A stretch of 64,000 nucleotides of DNA from Pipra filicauda (Eukaryota > Chordata > Aves > Passeriformes > Pipridae), in contig NW_024104376.1 of assembly GCF_003945595.2 (NCBI RefSeq), positions 2,418,001 to 2,482,000 on the forward strand, in the 5' to 3' direction. This document shows positions 44,101-55,600 of the stretch, one piece after another (within the stretch, counting starts at the first letter, position 1; each line of letters starts with the position of its first letter). The notes beneath the pieces were generated by a model. It did not search any database, was not told the origin of the DNA, and saw only the letters and a program-made list of their open reading frames with translations. Made by a program: the position numbers and the translations under genes.

Positions 44101-46217
44101 TCCGCAGTTTCCCAGTGTGTAGAACACACTTCCTGTGCATGACAGAACAGCAGCAAGGAAACAGCAGTGAATAGCACCGAGACTTAAAGCAAGCTGGTGG
44201 ATGGGTGGAACGGTCAGTACATGAAGAATGTGGGGCAGGATGTAGTTAATATCCCTCTTGCCTGAGCTGTGTTCCACCACTTTGAGCTTTATTTTAATGC
44301 ATCTCTCAAGTTGCATGCAATATTATTATTCTTTACCTAAAGCTTTCTTTAACTGTTAGGAAAGACAGCATTAATACAGCTCTCTTGATATTTAATAATG
44401 CACTTCTCTTCCCCTAAAAAAAAATAAAAAATATTTAGGTCACTGTAGTTTCTTTATGTTGTGGATATGATTCATTTTGGCCATGGGAGGAGAATGACAG
44501 TTACTTGCTACACAAACCTTTCCTGTGATTCATGGAGTGCCATTTGTGTCAACCTTGAAGGAGGCACTTCATATGCTTCCTTGCAGGAAGGAAAGAGTAT
44601 GATCATAGTTACCAGATAGGATATGGAAATTGGGTGGGAGGGAAGGGAAGGAGGAGAGGGAAATGCTGATTATTCAGAAGAAAGTTGCAGGAGTGCCAAG
44701 ATTCTGTCTGCAGTATCCATTCATCTACTTAATGAAAAATGGATACATGCCAAGCCTATATATAATTAAGGGAAACGTCACAACTGTAATTGCCATGTTC
44801 ACAAAATAGAATGGCTTATTATGTAACTCTTTGTGTAAATATATCTTAGCACTTTTCCTCAGTCTCCTGGATCCATCAGTGGTATGAAACTTCTGTCCCT
44901 GAGTGATGTGTTTCAGATTTTGCTCTCAAGCTGATGGCCATATACAGTGCTTTGTGTTAGCTCTCTGCGGAGACAGATTTTTGTGCTCTAACATGATAAT
45001 ATAGTTAGCAACTTGGGCAGTGTACTAGCTTGTCAGATCAGAAGACATTTTCCTCTCTTCACAATAAAAGTAATTTAAAAAGCTGTACCACGATTTTCTT
45101 CCTAAAAGTAACAGCACAGCTTGGCTACTTAACTGCTTGTAAAGAAGAATGCTCCATTAAATGGTAACCCCTAATGCTGCATGGCAGACTCTGGGGCTCT
45201 TTCATGGCATCCAGATGCTTCCAGCTGTTTTCTCTGTACCTGGAAGCTGCAGGGTAGGAATAAATGGGAGTAGCAGAAGTGGAAACTTAGGTTTCCTAAG
45301 TTCCTAATTTCCTGCACGGGTTAGGGGCTTGTGGCTGGCTGTCCTCCTGCAGTTGGCAGGATTTGGTGTAGTACATGTGGCTGTGTCAGGAGATAGAACT
45401 GTGGCTGTTCAGCCATGTAGCATCTACAAAGGGTCCTTATCCAGCTAAGCAGATGCACAGCAATGTTAGAATGGGAAAGCAGAGGTGTAGTTAGAGATGA
45501 AAGGAGTAAAATTAGGAGGAAAGAAGAAGAGAATAAAAGTGGATGTGAATTACTAATCGCATGTATTAATTGATTTTCCCAGGCAATTAGAATTTTACTC
45601 TTGAATCACCAATGCTATTCAGTCCTCCAATATTTCCTGTGTTATAAAACACTGGCTCTGTTTTGATTTTCCAGTAGCTGTGTTTATTGGGGATAAGGGG
45701 TCTAATTATAGCTTGAACTATACTGTACTGAGAGGGCATTTAAGTTTCTTCTGACTATTTCTGAGGCAATGTGATGAGTCATGAAATATAACTTTTGCAG
45801 AAAATATCCTGATTGCCTAATGACTAGGTGTTGGTAGATGAAATTACACACACTCTCTCTTGTTCACATGAAACCAGGGAAGTGTCTTTCTGAGTAAGCT
45901 GTTTGTTGGAGTTACCCAAGAAATGTAAAAAATTACAGTTGCAAAATAGGAAAAAAAGTATATGTTTGAGGAGCTTGAAAACACCTGCTGATACACATAT
46001 GCTTTAAACATTCACAGTATCAATATTGTAAATAAAATACTTGCAAAGAAGAAATACTGCCTGAATATAATACAACTGATCATCCATGTTCCAAATGTTT
46101 TATTTTGCAGATGATGAAGAGGATGTTAACAGTATGGAAAAAGTCATGTTAGAATTTGCTGCAATGGACAGATCTCTTAATAATTATATAAGAGCATTTG
46201 AGGAAACAGTAAATCAG
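23062..46217 (+). CDS. NSMCE2: NSMCE2 (MMS21 SUMO ligase), first 80 residues
   Basis: NSMCE2 is the SUMO E3 ligase subunit of the SMC5/6 complex, acting in the nucleus in DNA repair and chromosome stability. Two coding exons lie here: 23062-23194 (133 bases) and 46111-46217 (107 bases), joined in phase within an asparagine codon. Together they give 80 residues, the N-terminal helical part that docks on the SMC5 arm. Matches to human include ALSSLKN, INSGMD, ALDLVES and a second-exon block MEKVMLEFAAMDRSLNNYIR (human MDKAMVEFATLDRQLNHYVK). The SP-RING (Zn-binding) ligase domain, in the last third of the roughly 247-residue human protein, is off the right edge. The gene sits head to head with WASHC5, as in human 8q24.13, which supports the call. 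Confidence 0.93.
25189..25218. repeat. Exact tandem duplication, 2 x 15 bases
   Basis: The unit AAAACATTTACTATT occurs twice in a row. Confidence 0.9.
27531..28318 (-). mobile_element. CR1 LINE, 3' end fragment
   Basis: A CR1 copy in reverse orientation inside NSMCE2. The 3' tail is at 27,531 and the sequence runs back into the reverse transcriptase ORF, with minus-strand frames such as EGKPYEEQLRSLGLFSLEET and [20 protein letters not shown]. It belongs to the same family as the copy at 8.9 kb and is well preserved but frame-broken. The outer 5' part (28,080-28,318) matches a different portion of CR1, so an internal rearrangement is likely. Confidence 0.88.
31430..31515 (+). mobile_element. 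Ancient CR1/L3-like 3' tail
   Basis: A stretch with GGTTCTTTGGCCTCTGCTGT and then a diverged 'CAGAATAGAATGATCCTAAT' reproduces the order of the widespread amniote CR1 3' end (...GGTCAGACTAGATGATCATAATGG...). It is very decayed. Confidence 0.45.
38147..38212. repeat. (TG)n-(TATG)n-(TA)n microsatellite
   Basis: A compound simple repeat of TG, GTAT and TATA units in an intron. Confidence 0.95.
39817..39876. repeat. Imperfect tandem duplication, 2 x 30 bases
   Basis: Two 30-base units, each starting CTGAGATGTTTCAA, with six differences in the second half. There is no coding context. Confidence 0.85.
40550..40640 (-). mobile_element. CR1 3' terminal fragment
   Basis: CTGAGGTTGGAAGGGAGCTC, then GTCCAACCCCCCTGC and AAGCAGGGCCACC, is the reverse complement of the 3' end of a common avian CR1 subfamily. 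It is only about 90 bases long. Confidence 0.75.
43968..44051. repeat. Imperfect tandem duplication, 2 x 42 bases
   Basis: Two units starting ACAACCACTGACCT, about 80 percent alike by eye, in an NSMCE2 intron. Confidence 0.85.
46111..46217 (+). CDS. NSMCE2: NSMCE2 second coding exon (residues 45-80)
   Basis: Acceptor TATTTTGCAG, donor GTAAAC. It begins with two bases completing an asparagine codon, then DEEDVNSMEKVMLEFAAMDR and SLNNYIRAFEETVNQ. It is a clear counterpart of the human exon ending in QSTINH, which also ends at a codon boundary. Confidence 0.95.
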
Positions 46218-46689
46218 GTAAACTGCCTTTTCTAATAATGTTATGAAAACATATCGTTATTTAAATATTATTTTTTAATAGACACAAATGTTGCATTAAA
46301 GCAACACATGGTTGTAGAGATAAATCTTTGGCAGGTATAAAATACTAAAGTTGCTGGTACAACTATGTATTTTTTTTCCCAGTGTGATAGAGCTTCTAAT
46401 TCCTCCCCTTGAAACTCACACCAGTGGAAATATGGGAGGAGTAGTGCTTCGGGAATGACTGAGGACACTGTAGTTAAGACAACTTAGTCTTGGGTGACAC
46501 CTGCCTTGTGTATTGTGGAAGATGGAAGTGCAGATGGATGAGGCAGCTGATTTTGGGAACAAACACGTGGCTGTGGCAGTAGGGAACCAGTGTTTTAAAG
46601 CCTGCCTGCTACCTGACTATGCTGGTGCTTATAAAGGGTGAGCTTGTTAATTGCCTGCTCAATTAGCCAGGGGCTCGTTCTGTGTTTGG

Positions 46690-46860
46690 TCTCAGGACGG
46701 ACAAACCCCCGGCGCGGCCGTGCCGGCAGCGACCGCCAGGGGGCACCGCGGCCGCGGGTTTCCCATCCCATCCCATCCCATCCCATCCCATCCCATCCCA
46801 TCCCATCCCATCCCATCCCATCCCATCCCGGCCGGGAGCAGGCAAGGGATCCACAGCAGA
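46690..46860. promoter_or_regulatory. Intronic GC-rich patch with CTCF-like motif
   Basis: A short CpG-rich patch in an AT-rich intron. CCGCCAGGGGGCACC at 46,733-46,747 is a close match to the CTCF core consensus (CCACCAGGGGGCGCY). It directly precedes the TCCCA array. It could be a CTCF insulator or loop anchor, or a minor promoter. Occupancy is inferred from the motif. Confidence 0.55.
46761..46830. repeat. (TCCCA)13 pentamer array
   Basis: Thirteen perfect TCCCA units followed by TCCCG. The other strand is TGGGA repeated, again G4-capable. Open frames with DGMGW or PIPSH repeats through it are translations of the array, not proteins. Confidence 0.97.
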
Positions 46861-49800
46861 GCCAGGGAGGAAAGAGGCAGTCCCAGGGCAGGCTGGACTT
46901 AGTCCCTTCATTTTCAGGCCACATAATGCCTGGAGAACTCAACTTCCTAAGCAACCTATTCTAGTGTGTGTCTGCAAATTGACTTCTTGGTTTTGTATGG
47001 ATTTCTCTAGAAAAGGCAAAAGTGCATCCCTGATTTCCCTTCAAAATGGGAAATCTCTGTTTCAAAACTTGAAGATGGTAGAGCTTTTCAATTAAATCTG
47101 CCCTGCTGTTATCTTGCTACTGCTCTTTGCTCTTTTAAAAGCAATAACAGGAAAGCAAAACAATACATTTTCCACTATTTCTATTCTGAGATGCTTTTTC
47201 TTTTGTAGAAAGGTTTTCCTTTAATATTTCTTTTTAAATCATCCTAAGTCAGATGCTTGACTGAAAAATCTTCTTTCAAAAAATTAAATATACATATTTA
47301 AAAGGAGTTGAAAACTCATGTTCACATCAGCAGGTGTTGGACAGCAGTAAATACAGGCACTGTATGCAGTCTTTAAATATACAGTTCATCTCAGATCTCA
47401 TCATAATTGCAGACCTCCTAGTTTATGTTGGATGGTTCAGGACTTTTTCCTTTTATTTGGAATATTCATGATTTTTAAAGCTTTCCTAGTAAATCATAGC
47501 ATAGTTCTCATCATTAGAGATTAATGGTGTATATCCAGACTTGAGTGAAACATAGCTGGTTTATATTTTGATTTTAAGCTATTAAATAATGATATGTTAC
47601 TGTTATGATAGGAATTTCAAGTAATTTTCAACAACGACTTTTAATCTTTTTTCATTACTTCCATCTATCAGCAAAACACTTTTATTTCATCTTTAGGAAT
47701 ATAAAGAGTAAGCCTGTACCTTCGCCAACAAAGCACCCAAATCCTGTTTACTTCAGATGCATTCACTCATGATCTTTTAAGTTAAGCAGAGGTTTAACTG
47801 CTTGACTGAAGTGAAGATACTTTTGTGGGTTTTTTGGTAGGGCAGTGATACATTTGTGATTTTTAGGATTGAATTCAGCAGTATCTTTGTGTGCATATCC
47901 ATGCTGGTGTGCAAAAAATAGAAAGTCCTGGAAAGGTTGGTTTGCATTTTTTTCCCCTTTTTTCCCTAATGAAACTCATTTGTGTTGCTAAAACGAGCTC
48001 GTTCACTGTTCTTTCAGTCCTAAGGTTTTAAAAATGCTGCTCCAAGATATTTAACATGTTCTAGCGTCTACATGGATTATAAATTTGGTAATGGCTAATC
48101 TCTTAGCCTCTAGCCACACTTCTCCTGTCTCTGCTTCCTACCTCACTCTAGGGAGTTTTCTCTACTTTCCCCTGCCAGCATCCTGAACCTTTCTGAGTAT
48201 GAGAAGGAAATGTATATAACTGCTGCAGCAGAACAGAGTTACAGTCTGTTCTCTGAAAAATAACTGCTCATGCTTTATTTTGGCGGCTAGCTGCATGCCA
48301 TGCCTCTGGAACCACACTGCCTATCTCCAGTTACCTGTCAGAGACAGTTTAAAATCTGCTTCTGGGAAACAGATACTGTTGCTGAATTTAGGGCTGCACC
48401 TGGAAATAGCTGTAGAAAGGCTTGAGTTTAAAATAGCCTCCACTGGCTTGCTCCCTGGTTCCATCTGAATTCCTTACCTGAGGGCTTTCTTTGGGGAGTT
48501 GCATCAGGTCATTAATTTTCACAAGAGACTGTTCTTCATACACAGTATTAACAGGATTTGTCTCCAGCTGCAAAACACTTTTTATCTGATTATTTTGTAA
48601 GTTTGTATGTTGACAGTTTTTCTGGTCAGTAGTTTCTTCACACAGCAGTGAATCTGAAAGCATATTATACTCTGTGTTTCACCTTCTAACCACCTGTTTG
48701 TAGTGAAACGTCCAACTGGAATTTAGCAAGATAAGGAGACAGCAACAGTTAAAATTCCTAATTTATTATTTTATTATATGTACCTTTAAATGGCATTGAC
48801 AAATACATTGTACAACCAAAGTATGTCATGTAAATAGCTAGAAACTAGCATGAGATATAGTCACATGTTTTCTCAAAGCCAGTTTTTTTGTTGATTTCGG
48901 GTGCAGTAGGTGGAATGCAGAAGGTGAGACATACCAGCATCCTCTTCTGGTTGAATCAGCAGCCTGTTGAGCAAGAAATGAGCACTTGAGTCACAGTGTT
49001 TCCAACAATAGGCTGTGGGAAATCCTTTTTCTGTGGAAACTCCCTGTGCCACTGGATTTTCTTGTACCTGTGTAATGACTGGACTTCTGCTGCTGCTTCT
49101 TTTTTCATTTTTAATGGGTATTTTTAAAATAAATTAACCAATATTCAGGTCCTTACCATGCAAAGTGCAGACAGCACTCTTGCTTTTAGTGTAACAACAA
49201 AAGACTGATGGAGCTGCAGTGTCTCTTGCAGACTTTATAGTCCTGAGGTGTAGACAAATGATTGGGACCCAGGCTGACAGGCAGTGCAAGTGTTCCCTGC
49301 TGTAAAGAGCTCTCAGGTGGCCAGAATGCCAGCATATTGTGTTGTCCCAAATATGGATTCTTTCACCCAGTGTGCAGGAACATGATGCACACACAGAGTT
49401 GAGATACTTTATTTTGTATCTGTGGAGAGATAGGTGCTGGGTGCTGAACTCATGAAGGTAGCCCACCTTGAGTGGGCCAGGTGCTCATTTTTATACACTT
49501 TGAGCAGTAAAAAAATGGCATTTCCCATATATGTAACAACCGAAATCTGTAGTCTTTGGCTTTGCATTCTCTCATCTCCACGTAAAGATACAGTGCACAC
49601 TAGTTTTACCATGCATGCTCTGTGAGGAAGGGCTTATGTGAGGAAGTTGTTCTTGGCTCTGTAGTTTGATTTATTGTGTCCTCCTGTTCTTGCTTCTTGA
49701 GTCATGGCTCTTGGTTCCTGTAGTTTGGCTGTTCTCTCATTTTTTATAAGTTCTTTTATTTTTCCTGTACTTCAGTGAATTTTTAACTTCTCCTAGTATT

Positions 49801-49937
49801 TCATTTCAACAGTTGTGCCTGTTCTCTCAGTCCCACTCTGCTCTCTGGATTAGCAGGGGTGTTGGTGGTGGACTCTGATCACTCGACTTTTCAAGCATTC
49901 GGCTTCTTTGGGACTGTAAAAACTGGGGTAAATTTTC

Positions 49938-49991
49938 TGAAGTCCCCAGGCTTCATCTGGGGACTTCATCTTTTATCTTCTGGAGATAAAA
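49938..49991. repeat. Two adjacent perfect inverted repeats
   Basis: First hairpin: arms of 11 bases (TGAAGTCCCCA at 49,938-49,948 and its complement at 49,958-49,968), loop of 9. Second: arms of 8 bases (TTTTATCT at 49,971-49,978 and its complement at 49,984-49,991), loop of 5. The function is unknown. Confidence 0.85.
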
Positions 49992-50707
49992 TTAATTGCA
50001 ATGTATTGTAGATCAATCTAGAGAACAAGAGAGATGAAAATAACTTTCTAATGTTGCATTATTCCCACCCCTCTTCTCCTTCAGGGAAAGAGAACCTGGG
50101 CTATTTTGTATTTTTGCAGGTGAGAGCAAAGTGTTGAATGTAGTAGAGGCATCTCTGGTAAAGTTTACTTAATGCTTCCTTTTGTAAGTTACTGCTTTGC
50201 CGAACATCACTTTGGCTTACTTGGAATTGTGTCTGCCTTTTGCTAAGCCTGAACACTGCAAGGGAGGATAAAATCCAAACCTGAGTGAGGTGGAAGAAAC
50301 ACATAGGAGACATGTTTCAGGAAAAAATTAAGAGCCATGTTAAGGGAGCACCAAGAGTGGGAAGAGGCAGACAAAAAAGTAAAAGACATGGGCTTGGGAA
50401 GTCATGAGGTCATGTAGAAGGGGAAGAGACTGGTTGAAAGAGTGCTAGGAATGAGATGGTGTTGAGTTGAAGAAAAGATGAAGATATTAGAAGTTTCATC
50501 AGTGCTTGGGTTTTATCCCTATTTCTGCTACAGCCTTCCCACGTTGTTCTAGGTGAGTAATTTCTGCCACCATCTCAGTGGCTGCCAACATCTTGGTTTT
50601 CTGACTGTTCTGCATGGGAACTGATTTGAGCAATTATAATTGCAATTTAAATCTAAGTTAATTAAAGTTTGAACACAGGAAATGAAATTAAACATGTTCT
50701 TTTTTAG

Positions 50708-50737
50708 GTTTTATCTGTAAAAATACATACAGATGAG
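50708..50737 (+). CDS. NSMCE2: Possible NSMCE2 30-base microexon
   Basis: A pyrimidine-rich acceptor (TTCTTTTTTAG) and a consensus donor (GAG/GTAAGTG) flank exactly 30 bases. Joined in phase 0 after the exon ending at 46,217, they read VLSVKIHTDE without a stop. In human the chain goes from INH directly to VKEERPE. This could be a bird-specific or alternative microexon, or a chance pair of splice sites. Confidence 0.25.
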
Positions 50738-52586
50738 GTAAGTGTATGTCTTGAGAGGGTTTGAAGTCTGGATGTGTTGGTCATTCATACCTTGTCAAGT
50801 GTTCAGTCTTCCTTTGGCAAAGATGAGGAGTGCACTATGTTCCTTTTACAAGGGTGGTTTTGTCTCTACAGGATATACAGGAACTACTCTTAGATTTGTT
50901 TTGTATTTTTGATAATAGTTCTCTTCAAACCAGTAGGTTCATTGAAATGGAATAGGAGGAGGTGTTTGTTCACTGTGTCAGTAATTTAGAGCAGATTACT
51001 TAGTATTGGGGTCTGTTATCTTCATGGCCAAGTGTGTAGGTTTTAATCCTGCAGAGGAATAATTCCCTTCAGTGATACAGGTCATATTCATTCCAAGTGT
51101 GCAGCTTGTGAGTGATCTAAGGAGCAACTGCAGAAAAGTAAAAAAACCTGCTGTACAGTCCAGTCCATGGTCTGTGTTTGACTTGCAAACTATTTAGCAG
51201 AATTCTAGTTTCTTCACTTAAAACTCATAGTATCATGGTGTAGTTACTTGGATGGTCTTTCTCGATCTCATAAAAATGAAAGAGACTTAAAGATAAAATC
51301 TTTGTTACTTGTCTCTGCCAGCATAGCTGTATAGGCCGGGAGTGCTGTTGGAGGAGGTTCTGCCAATGTATCCAACTTCACTCTTTTGAGAAAGCAAACT
51401 AAACCATTGAAACACTTTCTGTAGTGGTAGCTCCACCTGCAGTGTGGGTTTTGAAGGAATAGCAAGGTCAAGGAGAGGATGTGTTTCCAGCCAGCACCCA
51501 TCCTTGGTGGCACAGCTCTGGCAGCAGAACTAATGCGATAACCAAGTCCAGGCTGTGTGGCAGGTGCCAGCAGTGTCATCAGTGACTGCCACTGCCTGCT
51601 AGAGACAGGCTGGGCTTCAAAATCAGGTTGTCCCTTAGTTTTCTGCAGGGCTAAGTACCAGGAAGACTATGAATCCCAAGAGATTCATGTGTTTTTGCTG
51701 ATTCAGGACTCTCTGCCAGTGACTGGCACTGTGATACCCATTACAGTGTTCTCAGTGTAACAGTTTTTAACATGAAACTTTCTAGTTTCATGGAACAAAC
51801 AGCCTTGTTTGATGCTGATGTTTTCTTGATAAGCACTTAGCTCATCTTTTTGTGCTTGCTACACTGTCACGACAGCATGTTTTAGGGCAAAATCCACTGA
51901 TGACATCCATGTCTGCAACTGTGACCTTTACTGTTCCAGCTGAGCTCAGAGCATTTCCTCTGACAGGTGCAGTGCATCAGTGTTTCCTGATTCTGAAATC
52001 TTGTCTGCTGACCGTGAAAATTTTGAGAGCTTCTTTTTATCAATAAAAGTCCTCTACTACATAGAAATGGCTCATGAGATTTTTGTAAAGTCTGCTACCA
52101 GGAATATGGGTTTAGTGGAATGGATATATCTTTTCTTGGGTTGGCAGGGAGAATAGAAGAGCTTTTGTAGTCTTTGACTGCATTTATTTTGACTCTATGA
52201 TTGTAAAGCAGGTGATTCTATCTTGAAATTCACTTAGACTGTGCTGAAGTGCACCATCAAAGGTAACAAGTCAATCCCCTGGTGAAAGACGTTGTACCTG
52301 TGCCAGTGTCTTCTCTCCCATCAAACGGTAAAAAGATTTCTGGAGAATTTGCTTCATCTTTACAGTTTTTGTTAATAATGGGTGTCTCAGTGTTATTTTG
52401 ATACCTTGAATGCTAATTGGAATTACTCTTTACTGCTTGTTTACTTGCTATCTACTAATGAAGCTACTTCAGACTGATAATTCATCTTACAGAATAAGCC
52501 AAATGTGGACATTGTGTCAAGCCCTTATAATGGCTCAGGCAGAATAGTAGAGAAAAATATTATCTGACTCTATAGTTATGCCTTTA

Positions 52587-52606
52587 CATATATATATATA
52601 TATAAT
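52587..52606. repeat. (TA)n microsatellite
   Basis: A short run of about nine TA units in intron 3. Confidence 0.9.
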
Positions 52607-55600
52607 GCCATAGGGCTTACTAAAACTTTTACAGGCAAACTTAATTCTGGCATTTACTAGCTATGGAGTTCTTTAACATTTTAAAGTTTCTTCAGTACAA
52701 TTTCTTTGATATAATTTCTAATCAATAATGTATTTCTTGCTCTGTCCTACTGCCATCTCCAACCAGTAATTCAAAATATATTTCACTGTTGTGGGCATGT
52801 ACTCTGCTTTTTGCAGGAACTGGGACAAGGATGCATTTCAACACATTTCTAATATTTGCTTTATAATATTTACTTTTTTGTGTCTTTCTCTGTATGTGTC
52901 AGACTAAGCATTTGATGGAAGCCGCTTTTTTATTTTCCCAGAATTGCTGATCTATTTGTATAGTTCGCTACAATAATATGTTAGAGTCTAGATTTGATGA
53001 GCTGCAATTAAAATATTTTTTTAGTGAGTAGCATATAAAGAAGTAGGAGTAGTGTTTTATTTTATGTGGGTTATATAGCACATCCTCAGTAGTGTTTCTT
53101 GGATGTCTCCTAGCAAGTATAAAAATGTATCTCGCTTTTTGGAGACTAAACCCTGGAAACTCTTGCATACAAACATAGGTTTGTTTGACTTCACTGGGGT
53201 CACTTACATTGGTCAAGCTAAACATTTTCCTAAATATTTGCAGTGTCAATAGATTAGTTGCTGAAATGGCCCTTGGCTTGTGTGGGTAGGAGTAGGGCAG
53301 CAGGGACCACAGCTGGTTAACAGCGAGGATTTGGGTGAAAAGAAATGTTCTGGACCTAGGACCATGGCATGGAACTAGTGGTAGCAGGGATAGTATTAAG
53401 AACAAATGTGCCAAAGAAATCCTGAGAACCACGTCGTAATTTGAAAACTCTTTTTGTTATGTTGGGCAGCAGTGCTGCCCAGTAGGTAGCAAACTAGGCC
53501 GCAATTAATGAGGACTGGATACTATGTTCAGGTGTACCCTCAGCTTGTGTGGTTCACCTTGACAAATTGTTTCCCTCCATGCCTTGGGCTATGGTCTTGT
53601 GTTCATTAATATCACTTTTGTGCAGTACCAAATCACCTGGTCGCACATTCTCAGCAAATAAGCCGGATCACATGATACTGTGTTTATTCTGGCTGTTTGC
53701 TGGCTGCAGAAGGACACACACTACCTGATGGAGCATAACTCTGTGCAGAATTAGAATTGGCAGAGTGGGCTGCACTTTATCAGTGCATCATGCAGCTGTG
53801 GTGGTTTTGATCTCATACGAGACACACTGAAACTGAATTTACTGTCTAGTCCAACCACGATCTCAGTCATTTGGACAGCATCCTGTACCTGTCTGTAAAG
53901 AGATTTATTTTTTTTCCACTTGGAGATTTCAAACCGAAAAAAACTGAATTCAGCTTTTTAGTTATTTTATTTTAAGGATTTAAGAATTGCAGTTGGCAGT
54001 CTGAACTGTTTCAGAAATTCCAGAAGGTCACAACAGAGAGCAACTGAAAGTCTCTGTGATTTGGATACCTACTTTTCTAGGCAATGTCTGCATTTCAGAG
54101 TCAATGTGAGTTAACTCTGTCTGGTTTAGCTTAGCCTAGAGAAAGAAGATAAAATTATGAACTGTAATGAAACTAGTAGGTGTTGAGGTAAAATAGACAG
54201 ATAAAAAAACCATCTTAATCTCAAATAATGAATTATTTCTTGGTTGATGAAATTTGTTATTGGAAACACTGGAGTTGTAGTTTCAGTTGCTCAGTAGTGA
54301 AAACAGTCTTTCAAATTAACCATCTCATCTAGAAAGATCCTGCTGACAGTTTAAGAATTTAAATTCTGGAGCCAGGGGGTGGAGAGTGAGTGCTAAATGC
54401 TGGATGATTCTCAGCAGCAGGGCTTTTCACTTGAAATTAATTTCTCCTATTAATTGAACACACCCAAGTTGATCAATGTCTTTGAGGAGGCAGTTTCTGG
54501 AATGCCTTCTATAAAATGTCTCCCTCCAAATGTTGAGTGTTGTTTTAATTACTGTAATTGTTTCTAGAAATTATATGTGTATGTTGGATATTTTAATATT
54601 CCTTCTATAAAATTTTAAATATTAGGCCACTCATTTAAAAACATTTACTTTTTTGCCTAGTATGTTTTTAAACTGATCTTATAAATAAAAATACTCAGTG
54701 ACATAGATTTTTCCTCTGCAAAATTCTTAACAGCTTTCTAATGAATTACAGATAAAATGTTGCTTGCAGCATTAACTAGATCACGCTTTTTTTGTAGCTG
54801 CTACTGCCATGAATTTGTTCTTGTTAAAGAACTTCAGTTAAGAAGGAGTTAGTAGAGGTTCTTGCTTTCATTCCTAGCTTCCTCATAAATTATTTTATTT
54901 GGAACTTTTTCTTGTTCAGCTGTTCTATACCAGGTGTAAGCAGGAGTGTGCATGCAACATGTTGCATGTAGTTCAGAATGTACCAAAGTCTTGTGACTTC
55001 TTAGTACGGTTTCTTCTGAATGTCTTCACTTTTACAGAACTGTGTATTTAAGGTCTTTGTTAACATGAAAAGAACTGAGTGTTTGTGGAGCATTTCTTTG
55101 CTTTACTTTTCGATGTTGGGAGTTAAAAGCAACTTTTAGACATTTTTTTCATTAAATAATGAGTTTCTCGTGATTTTTAACGCATGCACTCAACCTGTGT
55201 TGCAAGTGTTGAGTTGTTTTTCTTTCTCGCCTTTTTACTTTGCTCCTGTTGATGGGAGGCAGTGCTTTGATTTAAAAGCAGCAGCATGACTTCTTTGTGT
55301 CTGTGCTGCTGTATGTAACTATGCCTATTCTAATGCCTGTTAAAATTTTAAAAAAATCTGCCCAGTAGTATGTATGCATTTTATTATCTTTCCAACTTGA
55401 GGAAGAGGTTTCAAAAAATACCTCAATCCTGCCAGAAATCAATACCAGATGTCATAGTATCTCCCAAATATGGCCCCATTGTTGATAACCTACTGTGAGT
55501 TACAAACACTGTGCTTGATAATAAGGATTGGCAAGTTGAAGTAAGTTCTGGGCTCTCATCTTATTTAACTGAGCTAAGTGCATAGCCTGAGCAAGCTGAT

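Larger units (their letters stand above)
23195..46110 (+). other. NSMCE2: NSMCE2 second intron (22.9 kb)
   Basis: Nearly all AT-rich non-coding sequence. Recognised content is a CR1 at 27.5-28.3 kb, short CR1-like tails near 31.4 and 40.6 kb, small tandem duplications (25,189; 39,817; 43,968), a TG/TA microsatellite at 38.15 kb and a purine-rich patch at 34.18-34.33 kb. Blocks near 37.2-37.5 and 45.55-45.65 kb are rich in TAATTA-like sites. No other gene is supported. Confidence 0.75.

Noticed and set aside
46595..47095. Frames with DGMGW or PIPSH repeats, resembling a repeat protein
   Set aside because: They are just translations of the TCCCA array on each strand in each frame; there is no coding sequence beyond the array.
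51268..51579. 103-codon minus-strand frame, possible processed pseudogene
   Set aside because: I recognise no parent protein, and no poly-A tail or flanking duplication is visible.
52968..53432. 154-codon minus-strand frame starting with a hydrophobic, signal-like stretch
   Set aside because: It has no recognisable domain or splice context in an AT-rich intron, and a hydrophobic start is common in chance T-rich frames. It could be looked at in RNA-seq, but I cannot support it.
53463..53481. Near-perfect palindrome TGGGCAGCAGTGCTGCCCA
   Set aside because: Nine-base arms around one base are notable, but nothing else is nearby and such short palindromes are expected in 64 kb.
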